Source: CAZRGZ01 sp964599775 (GTDB lineage Bacteria; Patescibacteriota; Saccharimonadia; Saccharimonadales; Saccharimonadaceae). Taken from it: 64,000 bases of DNA. Shown here in pieces: positions 7,905 to 15,024 of the stretch; position 1 is the first letter of the stretch, and every line of letters begins with the position of its first letter. Position numbers and translations under genes: made by a program. The notes beneath the pieces were generated by a model that saw only the letters and a program-made list of their open reading frames with translations, was not told the origin of the DNA and did not search any database. Where the stretch lies: NCBI GenBank assembly GCA_964599775.1, contig CAZRGZ010000003.1:1-64000 (forward strand), in the 5' to 3' direction.

Positions 7905-8702
7905 TTACAGCGCATTCTGATAGGCATCGTACGTATCGGTCAACTGCTGCTGAGCCTGCTTATATACATCAGTAAGCTTGCTATTTTCTGCTTTAAACGC
8001 CTCGTACTTTTCCGTTAACTCATCTCTCGCTTTATTAAACTCATCAGCTTTCTTTTCTTTGTCTGCTTTTACAACCGCTTGCCATCCAGAGACTACCCCT
8101 TCGGCTACTTTTACCAGCTTTGAATGCACATCTTTTAACAGCTCTTTCTGCGGCGCTTCCTTCAATGCACTTACCAGCGTTTGCCATTTCTTAAGCTCGG
8201 CATTATAATCTGTCACTTCCTTTTCTGTTTGTACGACTGGGGATATTTTTTCTTTAACGTAGATGTCGTATTCTAACAAATTAGTGACTTGTGTCGCTTC
8301 ATTCTGTAATTCCTCGCTTACCTCGGCAAAAGCTTGGCACCGCTGTTTACTGCCAGCTAACCACGGCAAGGCACCCGCACGGTCGCACGACACGACTTCA
8401 ATAGATTCGGCGAATTGATGAAACTTATTGAGCCGGTCTTGGGGTGAAGCATTATTATATTCACTTTGAAGTGATTGCAACTGCTGCCCAGTGCGTTCCT
8501 TTGCCTCATGCATTTTTGCATTGGTATTGTTGGCGGCCACCTGCAGCATAATGATGATTGTAATTGCAATGACCAGTACAATACTTGCCACTACTGCGGC
8601 AATAATTACAGGGCGTTTTTTATACCATGGCTGCGTTTTCGCTGGTGTTGAAGCTGGACCTCTTGCCTCTTCCTTGTCGCGGCGACTGATAAAATTATTC
8701 AT
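7905..8702 (-). CDS. Hypothetical single-pass membrane protein with coiled coil
   Basis: 265 residues, family not recognised. A charged N-terminus (RRDKEEARGP) and KKRP precede one strong membrane helix at about residues 32-54, rich in Val, Ile and Ala. After it comes a long helical, Lys/Glu/Gln-rich region (residues ~60-265) with coiled-coil character and two cysteines near DRAG and KQRCQAF. The topology suggests a cytoplasmic N-terminus and an external helical domain. It follows the DUF3152-like gene by 16 nt and is probably in its operon. Function unknown. Confidence 0.8.
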   Translation of the reverse strand: MNNFISRRDKEEARGPASTPAKTQPWYKKRPVIIAAVVASIVLVIAITIIIMLQVAANNTNAKMHEAKERTGQQLQSLQSEYNNASPQDRLNKFHQFAESIEVVSCDRAGALPWLAGSKQRCQAFAEVSEELQNEATQVTNLLEYDIYVKEKISPVVQTEKEVTDYNAELKKWQTLVSALKEAPQKELLKDVHSKLVKVAEGVVSGWQAVVKADKEKKADEFNKARDELTEKYEAFKAENSKLTDVYKQAQQQLTDTYDAYQNAL

Positions 8703-8718
8703 ATGCTTATTTTTACTC

Positions 8719-9501
8719 CTAGGTCGATGCTATTTCAAAATCAAGTGGCCAGGGGTTAAATTTACAGCCCTGCAAATCAATGGATTGTTGCTGCATGACC
8801 GGCGCGAGCTGGCCTGCGCCCTGGCAGTTATAATGACCATGGCCTAGCCAGTGCCCAGTTTCATGGTTTATTACCATATGCCGATAATCACGCAAGCTTC
8901 CTCCTTGACTGTTCCAGGTGTCAGTTGCCCCAATCCAGCGATCTTCGTTAATAATAACGTATTGACCAGCCCGGCAACTGTAAATAGCGTCACAACCCGG
9001 TGAGAAGGTTGGTACTTGGCTTGCCTCTGAAAGCACAAGAATGTATTGCCCGCCCGATTCAACGCGCTGGAATGTAATCCCTGCTTTCGACCAGCCACGA
9101 TTATCGGCATACGTTTCTGCAACTTGCGTTGCAAACTGCTCAAGGTTACTTTGTATATTGCCGCGTGTTTGAATTTGATAAGTCACTACTCGAGAGGTAC
9201 CACCATTGCTATTTTCTCTTTGCTGCGCTTGCCGTTCTTGAGCCACGAGCCAGTCTGGCTTCTTCACTTCTGGCGCTGGAATATGACTGAGCGCGTTCGC
9301 AGCGCTTTCTTCGTTTGTAATGGCTCGGCAAAAGAATTCATCCTCAGGGCAGCTTGACTCTTGGTTCTTCATATCATCAGCACCAGTTGCTGCCGGCGCG
9401 ATAAATAGCGAACCAATACCCAGCAAGACAATAAGGGCTACAAGATACTCCACCTTGACCCAATTTTTTATAAAACTGCTACCTATACGTAGGGCATTCA
9501 T
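8719..9501 (-). CDS. Membrane-anchored DUF3152-like putative metallopeptidase
   Basis: 260 residues. An N-terminal membrane helix (about residues 17-40, VEYLVALIVLLGIGSLFIAP) is followed by a linker and a domain with NHETGHWLGHGH, a HExGHxxGHxH-type zinc site typical of metzincin-like DUF3152 proteins. The Glu of HExxH is present, so catalysis is plausible. Six or so cysteines in the external part may form disulfides. It overlaps the upstream gene by 4 nt and precedes the coiled-coil membrane protein. The substrate is unknown. Confidence 0.75.
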   Translation of the reverse strand: MNALRIGSSFIKNWVKVEYLVALIVLLGIGSLFIAPAATGADDMKNQESSCPEDEFFCRAITNEESAANALSHIPAPEVKKPDWLVAQERQAQQRENSNGGTSRVVTYQIQTRGNIQSNLEQFATQVAETYADNRGWSKAGITFQRVESGGQYILVLSEASQVPTFSPGCDAIYSCRAGQYVIINEDRWIGATDTWNSQGGSLRDYRHMVINHETGHWLGHGHYNCQGAGQLAPVMQQQSIDLQGCKFNPWPLDFEIAST

Positions 9502-9782
9502 AGAACTATCCCAGTACCAATAAATACCGAGAGGATTGCTGAAATAATAAGTACGGCATATTCAATTTTACGGTCAATTTGGAATTTATCGTGGCTCACA
9601 AACAAAAGCCCCACCAAAAAGCCAAGTGGAAAGGCTCCCAGCGTAAAGCTACCGATTATAATTGGTTCTGGAAAACGTAACCAAAAAGCACCCGCTATAA
9701 TATAGAGGACAATTTTTAAAAAGTAAGCGCTGTCTTTTTCTTCCTGCGCTGCAGCTGATTTTTTCCGCCCGTTTTTCACCAT
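9498..9782 (-). CDS. Small hypothetical membrane protein
   Basis: 94 residues. A short Lys-rich cytoplasmic start (KNGRKKSAAAQEEKD) is followed by about three hydrophobic segments (near residues 22-38, 43-62 and 74-93). No family was recognised. It is the first gene of a three-gene membrane set (9782 down to 7905). A TATAAT at 9793-9798 (minus) lies only 10 nt upstream of the ATG and there is no clear Shine-Dalgarno, so the mRNA may be nearly leaderless. Confidence 0.75.
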   Translation of the reverse strand: MVKNGRKKSAAAQEEKDSAYFLKIVLYIIAGAFWLRFPEPIIIGSFTLGAFPLGFLVGLLFVSHDKFQIDRKIEYAVLIISAILSVFIGTGIVL

Positions 9783-9818
9783 ATCGCTTATGATTATACA
9801 CTATACCAAGATAAAATA

Positions 9819-9842
9819 AAAACTCCGAGTGTTCGGAGTTTT
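9819..9842. terminator. Bidirectional rho-independent terminator after rpsJ
   Basis: Perfect 10-bp arms AAAACTCCGA (9819-9828) and TCGGAGTTTT (9833-9842) with a 4-nt loop. On the minus strand it is followed by TATTTTATCTT, so it ends the rpsJ transcript. Confidence 0.85.
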
Positions 9843-9862
9843 TATTGGTGAGGATTAATCTC

Positions 9863-10186
9863 TTACATGCGAATTTCAGCGTCACAGCCAGCCGGAAGAC
9901 TAAGGCTTTGCAAAGCATCGATTGTTTTTGGCGTTGCATTAAGAATATCTATAAGACGCTTGTGAATACGCATTTCAAAAGCTTCACCACCTTGCTCGTA
10001 TACGTGCGGTGATTTACGCACCGTAAAGCGCTTTTTACGAGTAGGGAGTGGCACTGGACCGGCGACACTAGCACCGGTACGCAGCGCGGTGTCGATAATT
10101 TGTTTTGCTGATTGATCAATCACTTTGTGATCATATGCTTTTAGGCGAATACGAATTCGCGGTACTTGGGCTTTTGCTTCAGCCAT
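9863..10186 (-). CDS. rpsJ: 30S ribosomal protein S10
   Basis: 107 residues with the S10 core: RIRIRLKAYDHKVIDQSAKQIIDTALRTGASVAGPVPLPTRKKRFTVRKSPHVYEQGGEAFEMRIHKRLIDI. S10 is part of the small-subunit head and the NusB/NusE antitermination complex; nusA is also in this window. Unlike in most bacteria it does not head the L3-L4 operon but stands alone ~2.3 kb upstream, with its own promoter and terminator. The start at 10186 (MAEAKAQVP) has a GGAGAGAAC site just upstream. Confidence 0.97.
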   Translation of the reverse strand: MAEAKAQVPRIRIRLKAYDHKVIDQSAKQIIDTALRTGASVAGPVPLPTRKKRFTVRKSPHVYEQGGEAFEMRIHKRLIDILNATPKTIDALQSLSLPAGCDAEIRM

Positions 10187-10286
10187 GTTCTCTCCTATGT
10201 ACAACGTTGTAACCTCTGCTCGAATCATGTACTTCAAGGTTCACGCTCGGCCGAGTTCTCAACATAACTTTAATAATAGCTTCCAT

Positions 10287-10315
10287 ATTATAACAATTCT
10301 TCGGTAGTTAATCAA
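10287..10315 (-). promoter_or_regulatory. rpsJ promoter
   Basis: Minus strand: -35 TTGATT (10310-10315), 17-nt spacer, -10 TATAAT (10287-10292). The predicted start near 10280 leaves a ~95-nt leader before rpsJ. Confidence 0.75.
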
Positions 10316-10359
10316 GATTCATCTCAGGCATCTCGACACTCGTTTGGCCACAATAAAAA

Positions 10360-10393
10360 AATAAAGAGCCGTCTATACAAACGACTCTTTATT
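10360..10393 (-). terminator. tuf terminator
   Basis: Hairpin with arms AATAAAGAG and CTCTTTATT extended inward by CGT/ACG across one mismatch. On the minus strand it is followed by TTTTTTATTG. It sits 18 nt after the tuf stop codon. Confidence 0.85.
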
Positions 10394-10410
10394 CAGTAGC
10401 AGTACGTAGA

Positions 10411-11595
10411 TTACTTCGTAATCTTCGTTACCACACCAGCACCAACGGTACGGCCACCTTCACGGATAGCAAAGTTAAGACCTTGTTCCATGGCGATTGG
10501 GGCGAGCAGCTTTACCTTAAAGCTAACGGTGTCACCAGGCATCACCATTTCTTTGTCAGCTGGAAGTTCAACTTCACCGGTTACGTCAGTAGTTCGGAAG
10601 TAGAACTGTGGCTTGTAACCCTTAAAGAATGGAGTGTGGCGACCACCTTCTTCTTTGGTAAGGATGTAAACCTCTGCTTCAAATTCAGTGTGAGGAGTGA
10701 TGCTCCCAGGCTTTGCGATCACCTGACCACGCTCGATGTCGGTTCGCTCAATACCACGAAGTAGTACACCAGCGTTGTCACCAGCTTGACCTTGGTCAAG
10801 GTTCTTCTTGAAGGCCTCGATACCGGTTACCACTGATTTCTTAGGTTCGTGCAAGCCAACGATTTCAACTTCGTCGTTGAGCTTTACAACACCTTGCTCA
10901 ATACGGCCGGTAGCAACGGTACCACGACCCTTGATTGAGAAGACGTCTTCGATTGGCATCAAGAATGGCTTGTCGAGGTCACGCTCTGGAACAGGGATGT
11001 AGTCGTCCATAGCTTGAACAAGTTCCATAATTGCGTCTTCGTACTTCTCGTCGCCTTCAAGTGCCTTAAGGGCAGAGCCTTTGACAACTGGAGCGTTATC
11101 ACCGTCGAAGCCGTTCTTAGTAAGAAGCTCACGAACGTCCATTTCAACGAGCTCAACGAGCTCTTCGTCTGCCATGTCCATCTTGTTAAGGAACACGACA
11201 ATTTTAGGCACACCAACTTGCTTCGCAAGCAGTACGTGCTCACGGGTTTGTGGCATTGGGCCGTCAGCGGCGCTCACCACAAGCACTGCACCGTCAACCT
11301 GTGCGGCACCGGTGATCATGTTCTTTACGTAGTCAGCGTGACCAGGCATGTCTACGTGAGCGTAGTGGAATTTCTCGCTCTCGTATTCCTGGTGGCTGGC
11401 TGCAATAGTAATACCACGATCGCGCTCTTCTGGAGCGTTGTCGATCTGGTCGTATGCAACTGATTTGTTCACGTCGCTTGGAAGTCGCTTCGCGAGAGTG
11501 CTGGTGATTGCAGCGGTCAAAGTAGTCTTACCGTGGTCTACGTGACCCATGGTACCGACGTTCTTGTGCGGCTTAGCACGGTTAAAATCTGCCAT
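10411..11595 (-). CDS. tuf: Elongation factor Tu
   Basis: A 394-residue EF-Tu, full length. The G1 loop GHVDHGKT is at residues 17-24, the switch II DMPGHADYV motif near residue 80 and NKMD near 135. Domains II and III follow, ending in REGGRTVGAGVVTKI. It delivers aminoacyl-tRNA to the ribosome as a GTPase. It has its own promoter and terminator, separating it from fusA upstream. Confidence 0.99.
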   Translation of the reverse strand: MADFNRAKPHKNVGTMGHVDHGKTTLTAAITSTLAKRLPSDVNKSVAYDQIDNAPEERDRGITIAASHQEYESEKFHYAHVDMPGHADYVKNMITGAAQVDGAVLVVSAADGPMPQTREHVLLAKQVGVPKIVVFLNKMDMADEELVELVEMDVRELLTKNGFDGDNAPVVKGSALKALEGDEKYEDAIMELVQAMDDYIPVPERDLDKPFLMPIEDVFSIKGRGTVATGRIEQGVVKLNDEVEIVGLHEPKKSVVTGIEAFKKNLDQGQAGDNAGVLLRGIERTDIERGQVIAKPGSITPHTEFEAEVYILTKEEGGRHTPFFKGYKPQFYFRTTDVTGEVELPADKEMVMPGDTVSFKVKLLAPIAMEQGLNFAIREGGRTVGAGVVTKITK

Positions 11596-11663
11596 TTAAT
11601 ATCTCCTATTACTTATATTTCTCGCATGAGGCATTTCTAAAACACCTCACGACGTATGCCTTT

Positions 11664-11693
11664 ATTATACAAGATCTCTCAGGGGTATGTAAA
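11664..11693 (-). promoter_or_regulatory. tuf promoter
   Basis: Minus strand: TTTACA (11688-11693), 18-nt spacer, TATAAT (11664-11669). The transcript would start near 11657, giving a ~60-nt leader with AGGAGATATTAA directly before the start codon. Confidence 0.7.
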
Positions 11694-11703
11694 GAGAAAT
11701 TAT

Positions 11704-13791
11704 CTATTTGCTTCTTTTTTCGATAATTTCTTGCGCCACGTTTGGCGGCACTTCCTCGTACTGCGCCAATTCCATGGTGCTTGCCGCACGCCCTTGGCTC
11801 ATTGAACGCAGATCAGTAGTATACCCAAACATACTCGCAAGTGGTACAAATGCTCGGACGAGCTTTGCACCGCCCGTTAAATCGTCCATTGCGTCAATGC
11901 GCCCACGGCGAGAGTTGAGGTCACCAATGACATCACCCATGAATTCTTCAGGCGTGGTGACTTCTACCTTCATGACTGGCTCGAGCAGTACTGGCTGCGC
12001 GCTTTTTACCCCATTCCGGGTGGCTAATACACCAGCGAGCTTGAAAGCAAGTTCGCTTGAGTCAACATCGTGGTAACTCCCATCGTAAAGCGTTGCCTTT
12101 ACATCCACTACCGGGTAGCCAGCAAGTACACCACCATCAAGCGTCTCTCGTACACCTTCTTCAACGGCTTTGCGATACTCTTGCGGAACCACACCACCTT
12201 TAATTTCGTCAAAGAACTCGAAGCCTTTCCCAGCTTCATTTGGTTCGAAGCGGATCCACACATCACCATACTGACCGCGACCACCAGATTGCTTCACATG
12301 CTTACCCTGGGCCTCAGCTGAACTACGAATGGTTTCGCGGAAGGCAACTTGTGGCTGGCCAATGTTGGCCTCTACCTTAAACTCGCGCTTCATTCGGTCG
12401 ACAATAATGTCAAGGTGTAGCTCACCCATACCACTAATAATTGTCTGACCGGTTTCGTCATCAGTGTGTACGCGGAAGGTAGGGTCTTCCTCGGCCAAGC
12501 GTTGCAGGGCGGTACTCATTTTATCTTGGTCGGCTTTGGTTTTTGGCTCAATCGCGATCGCTACTGGCGGCTCTGGGAAATCAATACTCTCAAGAATGAT
12601 CGGATGTGAAACATCAGCAAGCGTCGCACCAGTTGTAGTATCTTTCAGGCCAACCACTGCAGCAATGTCGCCAGCGGCAATTTCTGAAATTTCCTCACGC
12701 TTATCAGCATGCATACGAACAATACGGCCAACACGTTCCTTATTGCCAGTCATGGTGTTGAGCACGTAGCTGCCAGCTGTCAATTTGCCACTGTATACCC
12801 GCACAAACACCAGCTTACCAACAAATGGGTCGTTCGCAATCTTAAAGGCGATTGCTGCCAGTGGCTCATCAGCCGATGGCTTACGTTCGATTTCATCACC
12901 AGTTTTTGGGTGAGTACCCCATACGCTTCCAACATCGGTGGGGCTGGGTAGATATTCGTTTACGAGGTCAAGTACCTTTTCTACAATTACACCCCGGCCA
13001 TCACCGCCGGTCACAATGTAGAATTCACCAGTCAGTACACTCTTACGGATAGCTCCACGGAGTTCGTCTATCGAAATGCCCTCTTCGCCTTCTTCAAGGT
13101 ATTTTTCGAACAGTGTATCATCAGCTTCAACAGCCGCTTCAACCAATAGTTGGCGGGCGTGTTTCGCCTTTTCTGCCATGTCTTCTGGGATTTCACCCAC
13201 TTGCAGTTCACGATCAGTGAAATCGTTGTAGGTGTAAGCCTTCATGTCGATAAGGTCGACAACGCCGTTGATATCCTTTTCAAAACCAATCGGTAGGTGA
13301 ATTGGCAATGCACGCTTGCTGAGGCGCTCGTGAATAGTGCGGAGGCTCATATAGAAGTCGCCACCAGTTTGGTTAATCTTGTTTACAAAACAGATACGTG
13401 GCACGCCATATTTGTTGGCTTGGCGCCACACGGTCTCGGTCTGTGCCTCAACGCCCATTTTACCGTCAAATACTACCACGGCACCGTCGAGTACACGAAG
13501 CGAACGCTCTACCTCGGCAGTAAAGTCAATGTGACCAGGAGTATCGATGATATTGATTTTGTGATCTTTCCAGAAGCAAGTCACCGCAGCTGAGGTGATA
13601 GTAATACCACGCTCACGTTCTTGTGCCATCCAGTCGGTTGTTGTCTCACCCTCGTGTACGGCACCAATCTTGTGACTGAGGCCAGTTCGGTACAAAATAC
13701 CTTCAGTCGTGGTGGTTTTACCGGCATCGATGTGCGCGATAATACCAATGTTACGAAACCGCTCAAGCGGAACTTTTTTGTCTGCTGCCAT
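11704..13791 (-). CDS. fusA: Elongation factor G
   Basis: A 695-residue EF-G. The GTPase domain shows AHIDAGKTTTTE (residues ~18-29), the switch region RGITITSAAVTCFW and DTPGHIDF. Domains II-V follow, including the GMGELHLDIIVDRMKREF signature and the C-terminal SQGRAASTMELAQYEEVP. It catalyses ribosomal translocation and, with RRF, recycling. It follows rpsG by 3 nt in a classical str operon arrangement. Confidence 0.99.
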   Translation of the reverse strand: MAADKKVPLERFRNIGIIAHIDAGKTTTTEGILYRTGLSHKIGAVHEGETTTDWMAQERERGITITSAAVTCFWKDHKINIIDTPGHIDFTAEVERSLRVLDGAVVVFDGKMGVEAQTETVWRQANKYGVPRICFVNKINQTGGDFYMSLRTIHERLSKRALPIHLPIGFEKDINGVVDLIDMKAYTYNDFTDRELQVGEIPEDMAEKAKHARQLLVEAAVEADDTLFEKYLEEGEEGISIDELRGAIRKSVLTGEFYIVTGGDGRGVIVEKVLDLVNEYLPSPTDVGSVWGTHPKTGDEIERKPSADEPLAAIAFKIANDPFVGKLVFVRVYSGKLTAGSYVLNTMTGNKERVGRIVRMHADKREEISEIAAGDIAAVVGLKDTTTGATLADVSHPIILESIDFPEPPVAIAIEPKTKADQDKMSTALQRLAEEDPTFRVHTDDETGQTIISGMGELHLDIIVDRMKREFKVEANIGQPQVAFRETIRSSAEAQGKHVKQSGGRGQYGDVWIRFEPNEAGKGFEFFDEIKGGVVPQEYRKAVEEGVRETLDGGVLAGYPVVDVKATLYDGSYHDVDSSELAFKLAGVLATRNGVKSAQPVLLEPVMKVEVTTPEEFMGDVIGDLNSRRGRIDAMDDLTGGAKLVRAFVPLASMFGYTTDLRSMSQGRAASTMELAQYEEVPPNVAQEIIEKRSK

Positions 13792-13794
13792 ATG

Positions 13795-14274
13795 TTATCC
13801 CCTTGCAAAATGCGCAAATGCGCGGTTAGCTTCTGCCATACGGTGCGTATCTTCTTTTTTCTTGAAGGTTGCACCAGCCTGGTTGTATGCGTCAACAATC
13901 TCGGCGGCGAGACGCTGGTCGTACGGCATACCCTTACGAGCACGAGCACTCTGAACCAGCCACATAAAAGCAAAGTGATATTGGCGGTGACCCTGGATAG
14001 GGAATGGGATTTGATAGTTTGCCCCACCAACTCGTCGGCTTTTTACTTCGAAATTAGGCATGACGTTTTTCAGAGCTGTTTCGAATACTTCAAGTGGGTC
14101 TTCGCTCTTCAGCTTTTTCGCGGCAATTTCTAATGCGCTATATACTTGGCGCTCTGCGAGTAGTTTTTTACCGTCGATAATACTTTTGTTAATAAGTCGT
14201 TGTACCAGCACGCTTTGGTATTTGCGGTCTGGGTTAATGCGACGTTGCAATGAACGAGTTACTTTTCGCGGCAT
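13795..14274 (-). CDS. rpsG: 30S ribosomal protein S7
   Basis: A 159-residue S7 with the family features: YQSVLVQRLINKSIIDGKKLLAERQVYSALEIAAKK, NVMPNFEVKSRRVGGANYQIPFPI and the C-terminal RMAEANRAFAHFARG. It is a primary assembly protein of the small-subunit head and often the autoregulator of the str operon. It lies 2 nt after rpsL and 3 nt before fusA. Confidence 0.98.
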   Translation of the reverse strand: MPRKVTRSLQRRINPDRKYQSVLVQRLINKSIIDGKKLLAERQVYSALEIAAKKLKSEDPLEVFETALKNVMPNFEVKSRRVGGANYQIPFPIQGHRQYHFAFMWLVQSARARKGMPYDQRLAAEIVDAYNQAGATFKKKEDTHRMAEANRAFAHFARG

Positions 14275-14276
14275 GA

Positions 14277-14690
14277 CTATTTACCGTCCTTCTTGGTACC
14301 GTATTTAGAACGGCCTTGCTTACGGTTAGCGACCCCTTGTAGGTCAAGTGCACCACGCACAATGTGATAACGCACACCTGGAAGGTCAGGTACACGACCA
14401 CCACGTACGAGCACAACAGCGTGCTCCTGTAGGTTGTGACCAGCACCGCCAATGTAGGCCCATACTTCTTGCCCGTTACTCAGGCGTACACGAGCAACCT
14501 TACGAAGGGCTGAGTTTGGCTTCTTTGGTGTTTTGGTAGTTACTTTAATACACGTCCCACGCTTTAAGGGGGCGTCTTGATCGTAGTAACGGCTTTTCAG
14601 CGCATTATGGATGCGGCCGAGTGCTGGTGACTTGCTCTTTTTCGCAGCATTTTTTCGCGGCTTGCGAACCAGCTGATTAATAGTTGGCAT
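14277..14690 (-). CDS. rpsL: 30S ribosomal protein S12
   Basis: A 137-residue S12 with the decoding-centre loops TPKKPNSALRKVARVRL and PDLPGVRYHIVRGALD. The Lys of KKPNSA, linked to streptomycin response in model species, is the wild-type residue. The N-terminus MPTINQLVRKPRKNAAKKSKSPAL is normal, with a small insertion before the GTCIKV segment. It is the first gene of the str operon (rpsL-rpsG-fusA), with a 5'-leader of ~140 nt. Confidence 0.98.
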   Translation of the reverse strand: MPTINQLVRKPRKNAAKKSKSPALGRIHNALKSRYYDQDAPLKRGTCIKVTTKTPKKPNSALRKVARVRLSNGQEVWAYIGGAGHNLQEHAVVLVRGGRVPDLPGVRYHIVRGALDLQGVANRKQGRSKYGTKKDGK

Positions 14691-14765
14691 ATATGTCTCC
14701 TAAAAAGATTATGTGAAATATAGGATGAGCTACCTGATATTCAGCAAAATATTCAGACAGCAATT

Positions 14766-14823
14766 TCTCTTATCAAAGCAGACCATGTGTACACACTCTT
14801 TCACGGCTCTACTTCATAAGAGA
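14766..14823 (-). promoter_or_regulatory. Leader stem of the str operon
   Basis: Arms TCTCTTAT (14766-14773) and ATAAGAGA (14816-14823) pair perfectly across 42 nt near the predicted 5' end of the rpsL transcript. It could be a regulatory or stabilising 5' structure; the ligand is unknown. Confidence 0.45.
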
Positions 14824-14837
14824 GGAAACTCTTTACT

Positions 14838-14866
14838 ATTATAGCAATAATTATGGCAGTTGACAA
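14838..14866 (-). promoter_or_regulatory. str operon promoter
   Basis: Minus strand: -35 TTGTCA (14861-14866), 17-nt spacer, -10 TATAAT (14838-14843), start near 14831. It overlaps the last codons of the small ORF at 14851-14928. Confidence 0.75.
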
Positions 14867-14928
14867 TAGTAACAGTTGAAGCCGGCTGCGACTTCTCGAA
14901 GTTGCCTAACCTCGTCCGAATCTCCCAT
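14851..14928 (-). CDS. Possible 25-aa leader peptide or small protein
   Basis: An ATG at 14928 is preceded by a strong GGAGG six bases upstream (GGAGGCAAAATG) and opens a 25-codon frame ending TAA. The peptide starts MGDSDEVRQLREVAAG and ends FNCYYCQLP, with a CxxC pair. A TATAAT (14960-14965) lies between it and the rpoC terminator, though no good -35 was found. The ORF ends inside the str promoter, so its translation or transcription could affect that promoter. No family recognised. Confidence 0.45.
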   Translation of the reverse strand: MGDSDEVRQLREVAAGFNCYYCQLP

Positions 14929-14971
14929 TTTGCCTCCTTAGCTCTAAGGACCTTTTTTAATTATAGCACTA

Positions 14972-15010
14972 AATAACAAATACCCCTCGTACAGAGGGGT
15001 ATTTGTTATT
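14972..15010 (-). terminator. rpoBC terminator
   Basis: A perfect 17-bp stem (14972-14988 with 14994-15010, loop GTACA) begins 15 nt after the rpoC stop codon. It is followed on the minus strand by TAGTGCTATAATTAAAAAA. It may act in both directions because the arms begin and end in A/T runs. Confidence 0.85.
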
Positions 15011-15024
15011 AAAACTGCATCTCC

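Noticed and set aside
9366..9377. Second hammerhead core (CTGATGA on the minus strand)
   Set aside because: It is inside a coding gene, and there is no following stem with GAA at the right place.
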